Positions 1 through 9,283 of a stretch of 64,000 nt of DNA are shown piece by piece. Each line of letters starts with the position of its first letter. The stretch's first letter is position 1. A program made the translations under genes and the position numbers. Origin of the DNA: Bacteroidaceae bacterium (GTDB taxonomy: Bacteria; Bacteroidota; Bacteroidia; Bacteroidales; Bacteroidaceae); contig JAIKZH010000020.1 in assembly GCA_024682395.1 (NCBI GenBank), positions 96,963 to 160,962 on the forward strand. Reading direction: 5' to 3'. The notes beneath the pieces are model-generated. The model had not been told where the DNA came from and did not search any database. It saw nothing but the letters and a program-made list of their open reading frames with translations.

Positions 1-288
1 ATCTATTTAGGGGCGTCGGTGAAGATTCATACATATAATGAACTTTGTGCTAAGTATAATCTGTCAGATGATGAGGTGATGTATATGGGTGATGATATCC
101 CAGATTATGAAGTAATGAAACGCTGTGGATGTCCAGTTTGTCCAGCTGACGCATGTCATGAGATACAGTCAATTTCTACATATATTTCACCAAGAAAGGG
201 TGGTGAAGGATGTGCTCGCGATGTAATAGAACAAGTACTTGTTGCTCAAAATAAATGGATGCATAATGATGAAGCTTTTGGATGGTAA
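1..288 (+). CDS. kdsC: 3-deoxy-D-manno-octulosonate 8-phosphate phosphatase, C-terminal part
   Basis: This is the 3' end of a gene cut by the left edge; the frame is open from base 1. KdsC removes phosphate from KDO 8-phosphate in the cytoplasm, a step of lipid A inner-core synthesis. The HAD-family motif MGDDIPDYEVM is visible, matching the motif III region of KdsC (usually MGDDxxDxxV), followed by the conserved stretch CPxDA and a Gly-rich GGEGCARD tail typical of the tetrameric family. The missing N-terminus would carry the DxDG nucleophile motif. The stop overlaps the start of the Maf gene, so the two are probably co-translated. Confidence 0.85.
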   Translation: MYLGASVKIHTYNELCAKYNLSDDEVMYMGDDIPDYEVMKRCGCPVCPADACHEIQSISTYISPRKGGEGCARDVIEQVLVAQNKWMHNDEAFGW

Positions 289-865
289 ACATATTGTGTT
301 GGCAAGTAATTCACCACGACGAAAAGAATTACTAAAAGGATTGGAACTTGATTTTGAAGTGCGAATACTTCAAGATATAGACGAGTCATATCCTGATTCG
401 TTGCAAGGTGAAGAAATACCTAAGTATATCTCTTTGCAGAAGGCACGTGCATATTTACCAACAGTGAAATCAGACGAAGTTCTTATTACAAGCGATACCA
501 TTGTTTATCTTAATGGTAGAGTATTGGGTAAACCAAAAGATGAAGATGATGCTTTCAATATGTTGAGAGCTCTTTCGGGGTGTACGCATGAGGTGATTAC
601 AGGGGTGACGGTGGTATATGGTCAAAAAGATGCAGAACCTCGAATCAATAGTTTTGCAACAACAACTAAAGTGACATTCAAGGAATTGACAGACGAGGAA
701 ATACTTCATTATGTAAAGGTGTATAAACCTTTCGACAAAGCGGGAGCCTATGGTATTCAAGAATGGATAGGATATATAGGAGTGCGTGCCATCGAAGGAA
801 GTTATTTCAATGTTATGGGGTTGCCCGTACAACGATTGTATGAAGAATTAACTAATAATCAATAA
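266..865 (+). CDS. maf: Maf family nucleoside triphosphate pyrophosphatase
   Basis: Maf proteins hydrolyse non-canonical or methylated nucleoside triphosphates (dTTP/UTP or m7GTP type) and have been linked to septum formation. The signature LASNSPRRKELL lies near the N-terminus, followed by the family motifs TSDTIV and GKP. The frame is open upstream, but the family motif begins only about 10 residues after the ATG-ATG pair at 266/269, so a start there gives the usual length of about 200 residues. The gene overlaps the end of kdsC by about 20 nt, and glf follows after 11 nt, which suggests a small operon. Confidence 0.9.
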   Translation: MMKLLDGKHIVLASNSPRRKELLKGLELDFEVRILQDIDESYPDSLQGEEIPKYISLQKARAYLPTVKSDEVLITSDTIVYLNGRVLGKPKDEDDAFNMLRALSGCTHEVITGVTVVYGQKDAEPRINSFATTTKVTFKELTDEEILHYVKVYKPFDKAGAYGIQEWIGYIGVRAIEGSYFNVMGLPVQRLYEELTNNQ

Positions 866-876
866 ACTTAGTTTAT

Positions 877-1971
877 ATGCAATATGATTATCTTATAGTA
901 GGTGCAGGGCTGTATGGCTCAGTTGTTGCACACCGATTACATAAAGCTGGTAAAAGGGTTCTTGTTGTTGATAAGCGAGAATCTGTAGGAGGTAATCTAC
1001 GTTGTGAGAACGTTCACGGCATAAATGTGCATATGTATGGCGCACACATCTTTCATACAAACAATAAAAACGTATGGGATTTTGTCAATTCTATAGTCCC
1101 ATTTAACAGATATACAAATTGTCCGATAGCTAATTATAAGGGTAAGTTGTTCAATCTACCCTTTAATATGAATACCTTTTATCAGATGTGGGGCGTGACA
1201 ACCCCTGATGAGGCAAGGAAGAAAATTGAAGAACAGAAATATCATGGCGAGATTTCAAATTTGGAACAGCAAGCTTTGTCGCTTGTAGGACGTGAAATCT
1301 ATGAAACATTGATTCGTGATTATACTGAGAAACAATGGGGAAGACCATGCAGCGAGTTGCCTTCGTTCATTATCCGTCGTCTGCCTTTACGTTTTACCTT
1401 CGATAACAACTATTTTGTGGCACTATATCAAGGTATTCCTATTGGTGGTTATAATAAACTGATAGATGGACTGCTTGAAGGTGTGGAAATTAGAACCAAT
1501 TGTGATTATTTCGCTCATAGAGCTGAATTAGATGCTATAGCTGAAAAAATTGTATATACAGGTCCGATAGATCAGTTTTATGATTATGAATTTGGCGCAT
1601 TGCAGTATCGTACAGTCAGTTTTGAACATCAAACATTGGAAACAGCAAACTATCAAGGTAATGCAGTGGTTAATTACACACATAAAAGTGTGCCATATAC
1701 AAGAATAATTGAGCATAAACATTTTGAGATGTTTGGTGATTCAGTTAATGAAATACCATATACGGTGATTTCTAAGGAATATTCTTGTGAGTGGAAACTT
1801 GGAATGGAACCATATTATCCAATAAATGACGAGACCAATAAGTCGGTATATGAGAAATATAAGGCCTTGTCTGAGAAGGAATCACGAGTGATTTTCGGCG
1901 GTCGTTTAGCCCAATATGCATATTTTGATATGGATAGGGTTGTGGAAGAAGCCTTAAAGGTGGAATTGTAA
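877..1971 (+). CDS. glf: UDP-galactopyranose mutase
   Basis: Glf is a flavoprotein that interconverts UDP-galactopyranose and UDP-galactofuranose, supplying galactofuranose for surface glycans. The N-terminal FAD-binding motif GAGLYGSVVAHRL is followed by GGN and by YGAHIFHT, both hallmarks of the family. The 364-residue length is normal. It lies 11 nt downstream of maf on the same strand. A perfect inverted repeat follows and separates it from the convergent GH97 gene. Confidence 0.95.
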   Translation: MQYDYLIVGAGLYGSVVAHRLHKAGKRVLVVDKRESVGGNLRCENVHGINVHMYGAHIFHTNNKNVWDFVNSIVPFNRYTNCPIANYKGKLFNLPFNMNTFYQMWGVTTPDEARKKIEEQKYHGEISNLEQQALSLVGREIYETLIRDYTEKQWGRPCSELPSFIIRRLPLRFTFDNNYFVALYQGIPIGGYNKLIDGLLEGVEIRTNCDYFAHRAELDAIAEKIVYTGPIDQFYDYEFGALQYRTVSFEHQTLETANYQGNAVVNYTHKSVPYTRIIEHKHFEMFGDSVNEIPYTVISKEYSCEWKLGMEPYYPINDETNKSVYEKYKALSEKESRVIFGGRLAQYAYFDMDRVVEEALKVEL

Positions 1972-2017
1972 TAAATAACTATCTTATTGTTATAAATAAG
2001 AATAAGTATAAAAAATA

Positions 2018-2052
2018 ATCGGGTTATCAAATTTGATAGCCCGATAATTTTT
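2018..2052. terminator. Bidirectional terminator between glf and the GH97 gene
   Basis: A 14-bp inverted repeat (arms 2018-2031 and 2032-2045) is flanked by A-rich sequence on the left and a T run on the right. It can serve both convergent genes. Confidence 0.8.
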
Positions 2053-2073
2053 ATTTGTTATTTCAGATGGAAG

Positions 2074-4020
2074 TTACATGATAACCACACCGCCATTGCT
2101 TGGTATCACAACGTCCATTGTGCGCTTCTTGTTAACCTTAGCATTGCTTACGTTGTTGTTAAGGTAAACCTTAACTTGTTGACCTGCTTCAAACATTGGA
2201 ATTGCAATGTTGAGTTTCAATGGCTCTTTTGTTGCGTTTACACCTGCAACATACCATTTGCCATCTATTGACTTACGTGCCAAAACAACGTATTTGCCTG
2301 GGTAGCCGTCGATAAACTTAACATCTTGCCAAGAAGTAGGAACAGCCTTCATGAAGTCGATTGCCCATGCAGGAGCATCAGTAAGGTTGTTTGGAGCAAG
2401 TGCGAAGTTCTGTACAGGTGTTTGGAAAAGGATAGCTGTTGCAAGAGCGTAAACATCAGAAGTGATACGTTTGCGACCGCGGTTATTTCCTTTGTTGTAG
2501 AACTTATTGAGTGCAGAACCACCGAAGTCCATGTTTGCAACGGCATTACGGAGTACTGGGTGGATAGTTGCAGCAAGAGCTTCAATGTCGTTGTCGTGTT
2601 GACCGAATGAAAGGTTTTCACTTGCACGTACAGCTTCGCTTGCTACGAAGTTAGGATACATACGTTCCCAACCGCGTGGTAATGTACATCCGTGGAAAAT
2701 GATTTCAAGTCCGTATTCGTTAGCATCAGCAAGGATGTCTTCGTACATTTGCATAGTCTGTTGCTTGTCAGAACCAACGAAGTCGATCTTGAGACCTTTA
2801 ACACCAGTTTTCTTCAACCAAGCCATTTCTTTTCTGCGTTCAATTAATGAATGCATCTTGCCACGTGGACCTTGTGGGGCATCGTTCCAGTAACCATTAG
2901 AGTTGTACCAGAGGAATACACCAACGTTCTTACTTGCAGCATAGCTTACAAGTTCAGCCATTTTTTCGTAACCGATATTTGTGTCCCAGAGAGCATCGAT
3001 AAGAATGTATTCCCATCCAAGTTCAGCAGCGAAGTCAATATATTCCTTTTGTTCATCGTAGTTGCAACTTGCATCCATTCTGATGATCCAGCTCCATACA
3101 GAACGTCCATATTTGTAGTTTTGGCTTGCTTCATATTTTGGAGAAACAAGGTCCCACATGATACTTGTTTCAGCCATTGGCTTTAATGAATTTCCAATAG
3201 TGATGGTTCTCCATGGAGTAAATCCAGGAAGCATGATACCAGGAGCACTTGTACCAACACCGCCGAATTCAGCATCTTCTGGGTATGCTACGATATATTT
3301 GTTACCTTTGCATTCAAGACGTGAACCGCAATATGTGCCGTCAACACCTGTCTCGCAGAGCATAACCCATATGTTTGCGTTCTTTTGTTTTGAACCCTTA
3401 GACGATTGAAGTTTGAAAAGTGCAGGGAATGTGAATCCACGTCCGTGACCATTCTTACCCATTTCTGCATCATATTCATAGAATGTTTCATAACTTGGTG
3501 CAGTGCGCGCAAAACCACCTTGAGGTCCCATAGCAGGGCACAAGAAAGTAGTTGTTCCTTCAGGCATAGTGAAAGTAGTAGATTCGTTCTTTACCATACA
3601 TGAAAGACGGTCTCTTTGTGGATACATCTTGTATCTGAATGCAATGTTGTTATTGTCAATGTGGAAAGTAACATCAAACGCTTCTTTGTCTTCTTTTGCG
3701 TAAGTGATAGTCTTTTCGTTTGCGTTGAATGTAAAATGGCTTGCTTTACCATTTCTCATGTCGTATGCACCATTAACAGACTTTGTTTCTGATTCAGACT
3801 TGACTTTTAGACCTTGTGTAAAATCTCCTATTGAGGTGTTTAGACCAAGTGGAGAATTCTCGATAATTTTGGTGCCATCATAGGTAACGCAGTACATAGG
3901 TTGGCCATTTTCAGCGGTTGTAAGATCAACTTTGATTTTGCCGTCAGGACTTGTTATTGTTTGTGCCTGAGTTGTAATACACGCTAAGCTAAGCGCAATA
4001 AATGATAGGATCTGTTTCAT
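2074..4020 (-). CDS. Glycoside hydrolase family 97 (alpha-galactosidase/alpha-glucosidase type)
   Basis: This is an exported GH97 enzyme of 648 residues. A signal peptide (MKQILSFIALSLACITTQAQ) precedes the N-terminal beta-sandwich and then a TIM barrel containing GVKGLKIDFVGSD and SEAVRASEN. Known GH97 enzymes divide into inverting SusB-type alpha-glucosidases of about 740 residues and retaining alpha-galactosidases of about 660 with an Asp nucleophile. The KIDF aspartate and the short length favour the retaining group, but this is inference. The frame is open to 4095, but a good promoter lies at 4051-4083, so translation should begin at 4020. No SusC/SusD pair is nearby. Confidence 0.88.
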   Translation of the reverse strand: MKQILSFIALSLACITTQAQTITSPDGKIKVDLTTAENGQPMYCVTYDGTKIIENSPLGLNTSIGDFTQGLKVKSESETKSVNGAYDMRNGKASHFTFNANEKTITYAKEDKEAFDVTFHIDNNNIAFRYKMYPQRDRLSCMVKNESTTFTMPEGTTTFLCPAMGPQGGFARTAPSYETFYEYDAEMGKNGHGRGFTFPALFKLQSSKGSKQKNANIWVMLCETGVDGTYCGSRLECKGNKYIVAYPEDAEFGGVGTSAPGIMLPGFTPWRTITIGNSLKPMAETSIMWDLVSPKYEASQNYKYGRSVWSWIIRMDASCNYDEQKEYIDFAAELGWEYILIDALWDTNIGYEKMAELVSYAASKNVGVFLWYNSNGYWNDAPQGPRGKMHSLIERRKEMAWLKKTGVKGLKIDFVGSDKQQTMQMYEDILADANEYGLEIIFHGCTLPRGWERMYPNFVASEAVRASENLSFGQHDNDIEALAATIHPVLRNAVANMDFGGSALNKFYNKGNNRGRKRITSDVYALATAILFQTPVQNFALAPNNLTDAPAWAIDFMKAVPTSWQDVKFIDGYPGKYVVLARKSIDGKWYVAGVNATKEPLKLNIAIPMFEAGQQVKVYLNNNVSNAKVNKKRTMDVVIPSNGGVVIM

Positions 4021-4050
4021 TTGTATAATAATGTATTTGTTGATTGAGTT

Positions 4051-4083
4051 GCAAAGGTAGGAAAAATTAATCATAAATCCAAA
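4051..4083 (-). promoter_or_regulatory. Promoter of the GH97 gene
   Basis: Read on the minus strand, TTTG (4083-4080), a 20-nt spacer and TACCTTTGC (4059-4051) match the Bacteroidetes -33/-7 consensus. It places the transcript start about 25 nt before the ATG at 4020 and rules out the longer upstream start. Confidence 0.75.
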
Positions 4084-4304
4084 TATGCCTCTCAATATGT
4101 TTTCGTAATAGGTGGCATTATAACAATTGACATTGAATAATTAGCCCTCCTTATTGTTAAAAATAGATGGGTTCTTATGAAAAACTCAACCTTTTTGTGC
4201 TTTTTGCGAAAATATTTTAATAATAAAACGAAATATGTGTCCCGATATGGAATTTATGAATTAGTTTTTTGTGGTTAGAAAGCTGAAATAACAAAAAAAT
4301 GTTG

Positions 4305-4313
4305 TAACTTTGC
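4305..4313 (+). promoter_or_regulatory. Probable -7 element for pheT
   Basis: TAACTTTGC lies 40 nt before the pheT ATG. No good TTTG is seen at the expected -33 distance, so this is a partial match. Apart from this and the GH97 promoter, nothing else was recognised in the 332 bases between the two divergent genes. Confidence 0.5.
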
Positions 4314-4352
4314 ACTCAAATATGTAATTAGGTAAAAATAAGATATAACACG

Positions 4353-6857
4353 ATGAACGTAAGTTATAAATGGCTTAAGGAATATGTCGATTTTGACATG
4401 ACTCCTGATGAAGTAGCTAAAGCTCTTACCAGTGTAGGATTAGAGGTTGGAGCAGTTGAAGAAGTTCAGTCAATTCGAGGCGGATTGAAAGGACTTGTAG
4501 TTGCAGAGGTTCTTTCATGTGAACCACATCCAGATAGTGATCATATGCACGTATGTAGCGTTAATATAGGACAGGAAGAACCTGTACAGATTGTATGTGG
4601 CGCACCAAATTGTCGTAAAGGCTTAAAAGTTATTGCGGCAACACTTGGTACAGTGTTATATGATGGAGATAAAGAGTTTGTAATTAAGAAATCAAAGTTG
4701 CGCGGTGTCGAATCATTCGGTATGCTGTGCGCTGAAGATGAAATAGGAGTTGGCAATGATCATGCAGGTATCATAGAACTCCCTTCTGATGCAGTTGTTG
4801 GAACTCCAGCTGCTGCTTTTTATGGTTTGGAAAGCGACTATGTGATAGAAGTTGATATAACACCAAACCATTCAGATGCTTGTAGCCACTGGGGCGTAGC
4901 ACGCGATTTTTATGCTTATTTACGTCAGAATGGATACGAGACATCATTACACCGTCCATCTGTTGATGATTTCAAGGTAGATAATAATGACTATCCAATA
5001 GATGTAGTTATTGAAAATGCAGAGGCATGTCCACGATATGTAGCATTGACAGTGAAGGATTGTGAGGTAAAAGACTCACCAAAATGGTTGCAAGATAAAC
5101 TGACAACTATCGGATTGCGTCCAATCAATAACATTGTAGATATTACCAACTATATTATGATGGCATACGGACAGCCATTACACTGTTTCGATGCAGATAT
5201 GGTTAAAGGTGGTAAGATCGTTGTAAAGACAATGCCAGATGGAACTCCATTCGTTACACTTGATGGAGTTGAACATAAATTGTCAGATCGTGATTTGGCT
5301 ATCTGTAATGCAGAAGAACCAATGTGTATTGCAGGTGTGTTCGGAGGAAAGGGTAGTGGTACTTATGATACAACACGCAATGTACTTTTCGAATCAGCTT
5401 ATTTCCACCCAACATGGATCCGTAAGTCAGCACGCCGTCATCAGTTACAGACTGATGCATCATTCCGTTTTGAACGCGGAATAGATCCAGAAGGTCAGTT
5501 GTACGCAGTGAAAATGGCTGCAAAGATGGCAAAAGAACTTGCTGGAGGTGTTATATCAATGGATATCGTTGATGTTAAGAACGACTCGTTGCCAAAGAAC
5601 GCAATAGTAACTCTTGAATATCAATATCTTTGGGAACTCTCAGGAAAAGAAATCCCAACAGACACAATAAAATCTATCTGTGTAGATTTGGGTATGAAAA
5701 TCCTTAAAGAAGACGACAAGAGTGTAGAATTGGAAGTCCCTGCATTCCGAGTTGATGTTACCCGTCCTTGCGATGTAGTAGAGGAAGTATTAAGAATATA
5801 CGGATACAACAATATCGAGATACCAACACAGTTGAAGTCTTCATTGACAACTAAAGGTGACTTGGATAAATCTTACAAGCAACAGAATATAATTGCAGAA
5901 CAACTTGTGGGATGTGGTTTCAACGAAATCCTAAACAATTCACTTACAAAAGTGTCTTATTATGATAATTGTGAGACATTCAAGTCTGAAAATCTTGTAA
6001 AACTGATGAACCCTCTCAGTCAAGATTTAGGAGTAATGCGTCAGACTTTACTTTTTGGCGGTCTTGAATGTATAAGTCATAATATAAACAGACAGATGCC
6101 AAATCTTAGACTTTTTGAATATGGCAATTGTTATTATTATGATGAAAGCCGTAAATTGAATCTTGACGGTCAATTATCAAATGCGGAAAATTCAAAACAA
6201 GTGTTAGCTCCATATTCAGAAGATTATCATCTTGGACTTTGGATCACAGGAAAACGTATAAGTGGAAGTTGGGCACATGCCGACGAACTTCTCGACGTTT
6301 ATCAATTGAAAGCATATGTTGAGAATATCTTGTCACGTTTAGGCGTTCCATTCGGAGCATTAGTATTTGGTGAAGAATCAAATGATATATTTGCTAAATC
6401 AGTGAAGATAACTAATCGTGGTGGAAAACTCATCGCACAATATGGTATTGTAAGTAAGAAACAAACCTCAAAATTTGATATAGACCAACAAGTATGCTAT
6501 GCAGATATCAACTGGAATAATCTGTATAAGACAATCAAAGGTAAATCAGTTAGTTTCTATGAAATACCAAAATATCCAGCAGTAAGTCGCGACTTGGCAT
6601 TATTGTTAGATAAGTCAGTGGAATTCCAACAGATTTCTGATATCGCTCATCAAACAGAAAAGAAACTGCTCAAGGCTGTTAAACTGTTCGACGTGTATGA
6701 AGGAAAGAACTTGGAAGAAGGCAAGAAGAGCTATGCTGTTAATTTCTTGCTTCAAGACGAAACAAAGACCCTCAACGATAAGCAGATTGAACAGATTATG
6801 AACAAGATCGAAAATAACCTTGTTCAGAAATTGGGCGCAAAGGTTCGTGGTAAATAA
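4353..6857 (+). CDS. pheT: Phenylalanyl-tRNA synthetase beta subunit
   Basis: PheT forms the alpha2-beta2 PheRS that charges tRNA-Phe. At 834 residues it has the full bacterial layout: an N-terminal tRNA-binding (EMAP-like) domain at about 40-150 with HPDSDHMHVC, the B3/B4 editing domain at about 210-390, B5, the catalytic-like core, and a C-terminal ferredoxin-fold anticodon domain with KYPAVSRDLALLLDKSV. pheS is not adjacent, which is common in Bacteroidales. The YebC-type gene follows after 70 nt. Confidence 0.97.
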   Translation: MNVSYKWLKEYVDFDMTPDEVAKALTSVGLEVGAVEEVQSIRGGLKGLVVAEVLSCEPHPDSDHMHVCSVNIGQEEPVQIVCGAPNCRKGLKVIAATLGTVLYDGDKEFVIKKSKLRGVESFGMLCAEDEIGVGNDHAGIIELPSDAVVGTPAAAFYGLESDYVIEVDITPNHSDACSHWGVARDFYAYLRQNGYETSLHRPSVDDFKVDNNDYPIDVVIENAEACPRYVALTVKDCEVKDSPKWLQDKLTTIGLRPINNIVDITNYIMMAYGQPLHCFDADMVKGGKIVVKTMPDGTPFVTLDGVEHKLSDRDLAICNAEEPMCIAGVFGGKGSGTYDTTRNVLFESAYFHPTWIRKSARRHQLQTDASFRFERGIDPEGQLYAVKMAAKMAKELAGGVISMDIVDVKNDSLPKNAIVTLEYQYLWELSGKEIPTDTIKSICVDLGMKILKEDDKSVELEVPAFRVDVTRPCDVVEEVLRIYGYNNIEIPTQLKSSLTTKGDLDKSYKQQNIIAEQLVGCGFNEILNNSLTKVSYYDNCETFKSENLVKLMNPLSQDLGVMRQTLLFGGLECISHNINRQMPNLRLFEYGNCYYYDESRKLNLDGQLSNAENSKQVLAPYSEDYHLGLWITGKRISGSWAHADELLDVYQLKAYVENILSRLGVPFGALVFGEESNDIFAKSVKITNRGGKLIAQYGIVSKKQTSKFDIDQQVCYADINWNNLYKTIKGKSVSFYEIPKYPAVSRDLALLLDKSVEFQQISDIAHQTEKKLLKAVKLFDVYEGKNLEEGKKSYAVNFLLQDETKTLNDKQIEQIMNKIENNLVQKLGAKVRGK

Positions 6858-6927
6858 GTTTAAGGAATGTCATATTTATTAATGACAAAAAGATTGTTGA
6901 AAAATAAATAACAAAACAAAATAAAAT

Positions 6928-7659
6928 ATGGGAAGAGCATTTGAATTTAGAAAAGCCCGTAAACTGAAACGTTGGGGCAATATGGCAAAGACTTTTACTC
7001 GTCTTGGAAAACAAATAGCAATCGCAGTAGCTGAAGGTGGACCAGATCCTGATAATAACGCACATCTTCGTGCAATCATTGCTACATGCCGTCATGAGAA
7101 CATGCCAAAAGATAATATCGACCGTGCAATCAAGAATGCAGTTGGTAAGGATAAATCAGCATGGAAGACAATGACATACGAAGGATACGGACCTCACGGA
7201 ATCGCTGTGTTTGTTGATACTTTGACAGATAATACAACACGTACAGTTGCTGACGTACGTAGTATCTTCAATAAGTTCTCAGGCACACTTGGTACTATGG
7301 GTTCATTGGCTTACCTCTTTGATCATTATGCAATGTTCTCATTCAAGAAACCTGCTGATTTAGATACCGACGAGATGATTCTTGAACTTATCGATTTGGG
7401 TGTAAACGACGAATTCGATGAGGAATACGATGAAGATAAGGACGAGACAATCATCACACTCTACGGCGATCCTAAATCATTTGCATTGATTCAGAAGTAT
7501 CTCGAGGAACATAACTATGAAATCACTACAGCAGAATTCACATATGTTCCAAACGACCTTAAGGAAGTAACTGATGAACAACGTGAAACAATCGAAAAGA
7601 TGGTAGAGCGTCTTGAAGAATTTGATGATGTTCAGAACGTATATACAAATATGAAGTAA
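6928..7659 (+). CDS. YebC/PmpR family protein
   Basis: A cytoplasmic YebC-family protein of 243 residues, the usual length. The N-terminus MGRAFEFRKARKLKRWG corresponds to the conserved MAGHSKWANIKHRK region, and the family stretch ENMPKDNIDRAIKNA follows. Members are described as transcriptional regulators or, more recently, as translation factors that relieve stalling at proline motifs. The acidic stretch DEFDEEYDEDKDE near residue 165 is a loop. It lies between pheT and a run of small genes. Confidence 0.9.
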   Translation: MGRAFEFRKARKLKRWGNMAKTFTRLGKQIAIAVAEGGPDPDNNAHLRAIIATCRHENMPKDNIDRAIKNAVGKDKSAWKTMTYEGYGPHGIAVFVDTLTDNTTRTVADVRSIFNKFSGTLGTMGSLAYLFDHYAMFSFKKPADLDTDEMILELIDLGVNDEFDEEYDEDKDETIITLYGDPKSFALIQKYLEEHNYEITTAEFTYVPNDLKEVTDEQRETIEKMVERLEEFDDVQNVYTNMK

Positions 7660-7691
7660 TTAATATATCATATTATATATTATTAAATAAG

Positions 7692-7961
7692 GTGAAAGGT
7701 ATATATAAAACACATGGCACCTGTTCACAACAGATAGAAATAGAAATGGATGACAATACACATGTTATCCATTCTGTTCTATTTATTGGGGGCTGTCCAG
7801 GAAATACCATTGGAATCTCTCAATTGGTTGTCGGACAGAAGGCTGAAGATGTAATAGCTCGTTTACAGGGTATAACATGTGGAGTTAAACCAACTTCATG
7901 CCCCGATCAGTTAGCTAAAGCTCTAACTGCTTTTATAGATAAAATCGAACAGAATAAATAA
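7692..7961 (+). CDS. TSCPD domain protein (TIGR03905 type)
   Basis: A small protein of 89 residues with the GTCSQQIEIE start, the GGCPGNTIGI loop and the TSCPDQLA motif that defines the TSCPD domain. This domain also occurs at the C-terminus of some vitamin B12-dependent ribonucleotide reductases; the free-standing form has no assigned function. Translation appears to start at a GTG at 7692, since no in-frame ATG precedes the conserved start. It is followed after 22 nt by a lipoprotein gene. Confidence 0.8.
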   Translation: MKGIYKTHGTCSQQIEIEMDDNTHVIHSVLFIGGCPGNTIGISQLVVGQKAEDVIARLQGITCGVKPTSCPDQLAKALTAFIDKIEQNK

Positions 7962-7983
7962 CAATAATATTTTATAATATCAT

Positions 7984-8394
7984 ATGAGAAAACTTGCTTT
8001 ATTATTCGGCGTTGTGATTTTTTCATTTTTCTTCCACTCATGTCAGGAAACCAAAATGGAAAGATTTGTGCGTGAAACAGCTGAATATACAAAGAAAAAT
8101 TGTCCTCAACGTATAGGAAATGATAATATAATTATTCTTGATAGTCTTGTATTTCACGACGACGGAACCAGAGACTATATTAATTATTATTCTGTTCATG
8201 CCGATTCCGCACAGAAAGAGTATTTAAAAACACAAAAACAGACTCTACACGATGCACTGCTTAGCGGAATAGTTAATTCTGTAGAATTAAAGAATGTAAA
8301 GATCGCAGGACTTAACATCGTACATCGCTATTATACTGCAGATACACATGATTTAATCTTTGAATTCAGATTCACTCCAAAGGATTATAATTAA
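7984..8394 (+). CDS. Small lipoprotein of unknown function
   Basis: The 136-residue product begins with a short basic-hydrophobic leader ending in a lipobox-like FHSC, with Cys20 the expected lipidation site. The remainder is soluble and mixed alpha/beta with no motif I recognise. It sits 22 nt after the TSCPD gene and 32 nt before the C_GCAxxG_C_C gene, so all three are probably co-transcribed. No function is proposed. Confidence 0.7.
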   Translation: MRKLALLFGVVIFSFFFHSCQETKMERFVRETAEYTKKNCPQRIGNDNIIILDSLVFHDDGTRDYINYYSVHADSAQKEYLKTQKQTLHDALLSGIVNSVELKNVKIAGLNIVHRYYTADTHDLIFEFRFTPKDYN

Positions 8395-8426
8395 TAATAT
8401 AAATCAATCATAACTTATTTTGATAT

Positions 8427-8888
8427 ATGACAACCGAAGAAAGAAAACTCAAGGCACGTGAACTGTTTCTAAATGGATATAATTGTTCGCAAGCTGTATT
8501 TTGTGCGTATGCAGAGGACTATGGCATCCCTATGGAACTCGCATTGAAAGTATCGGCATCTTTTGGAGGAGGAATCGCCAGAATGCGTGAAACATGTGGC
8601 GCTGTGTGTGGAATGTCAATGCTTGTTGGATTAGAAAAAGGAGAAACTGAGCCAAACGACTCAAAGGCAAAACAAGAGAACTATAAAGCTGCACAAGCCT
8701 TGATAGAAAAGTTCAGACAGGTTAACGGAAGCATCAAGTGTTCAGAACTATTGAATTTACGTAAAGATGCTATTATAACATCAGTTCCAGATGAACGAAC
8801 TGCTGAGTATTATAAGAAACGCCCATGTCTTATGATGGTTGAATCAGCAGTTGAAATCTTTGAAAAGAGAAACGAATATTACAAATAA
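8427..8888 (+). CDS. C_GCAxxG_C_C family protein
   Basis: The 153-residue protein has the family pattern NCSQAVFCAY, then FGGGIARMRETCGAVCGM, then a later Cys in the C-terminal half (KRPCLMMV). These spaced cysteines define the C_GCAxxG_C_C family, thought to bind a metal or redox cofactor and often found in anaerobes. It ends in a perfect hairpin that overlaps the stop codon and probably ends the transcript. Confidence 0.88.
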   Translation: MTTEERKLKARELFLNGYNCSQAVFCAYAEDYGIPMELALKVSASFGGGIARMRETCGAVCGMSMLVGLEKGETEPNDSKAKQENYKAAQALIEKFRQVNGSIKCSELLNLRKDAIITSVPDERTAEYYKKRPCLMMVESAVEIFEKRNEYYK

Positions 8889-8908
8889 TTGTGTGTTCGC
8901 ACACAATT
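8887..8908 (+). terminator. Hairpin at the end of the small-gene operon
   Basis: A perfect 9-bp stem (8887-8895 with 8900-8908) carries a TTCG tetraloop, overlaps the stop codon and is followed by AT-rich sequence. The T run comes only 25 nt later, so it may act as a 3' stabilising hairpin rather than a classic terminator. Confidence 0.55.
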
Positions 8909-8941
8909 ATAGTGTAATCAATGTTTTTTTATATAAAAACA

Positions 8942-8973
8942 TTTGTTTATTAAAGATTTTGTTGTATCTTTGC
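8942..8973 (+). promoter_or_regulatory. Promoter of the winged-helix gene
   Basis: TTTG (8942-8945), a 19-nt spacer and TATCTTTGC (8965-8973) match the Bacteroidetes consensus closely. The element lies inside the longer open frame, which supports the ATG at 9036 as the true start. Confidence 0.8.
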
Positions 8974-9035
8974 GCAGAGATAAATCTCATGCGAAAACAA
9001 TTATTATTGATTTACAAGGTAAAAAGGTAAAGGAT

Positions 9036-9245
9036 ATGTTACAGGAGAAAGCAGGGAATATTGCAGGACTAATTTGGAACGCATTAGCTGCAAATAATTC
9101 ACAAAGTTACAAGCAAATTAAAAAAACTACTAAGTTGGCTGAGAAAGATTTCAATCTAGGCCTTGGTTGGTTGCTTAGAGAGAACAAACTCACCGTGTCA
9201 GAATCTGGTGATGAAAAAGATCCATATATATATACTTTGAAATAA
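9036..9245 (+). CDS. Small winged helix-turn-helix protein (DUF2582-like)
   Basis: The 69-residue protein fits the short winged-helix family in which a single domain of about 65-75 residues makes up the whole protein. The pattern AGNIAGLIWNAL, then KQIKKTTKL (recognition region), then GLGWLLRENKL is typical. The frame extends upstream to 8943, but the promoter falls there, so the start at 9036 was chosen. The DNA-binding role is inferred from fold; no target is known. tmRNA follows 38 nt later. Confidence 0.75.
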   Translation: MLQEKAGNIAGLIWNALAANNSQSYKQIKKTTKLAEKDFNLGLGWLLRENKLTVSESGDEKDPYIYTLK

Positions 9246-9283
9246 TATTTATATATCGGATTTGTGAAACAATATTACGTCTT

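Noticed and set aside
2326..3603. Several open frames opposite the GH97 gene
   Set aside because: They lie entirely within the GH97 coding region and lack recognisable motifs; they are shadows.
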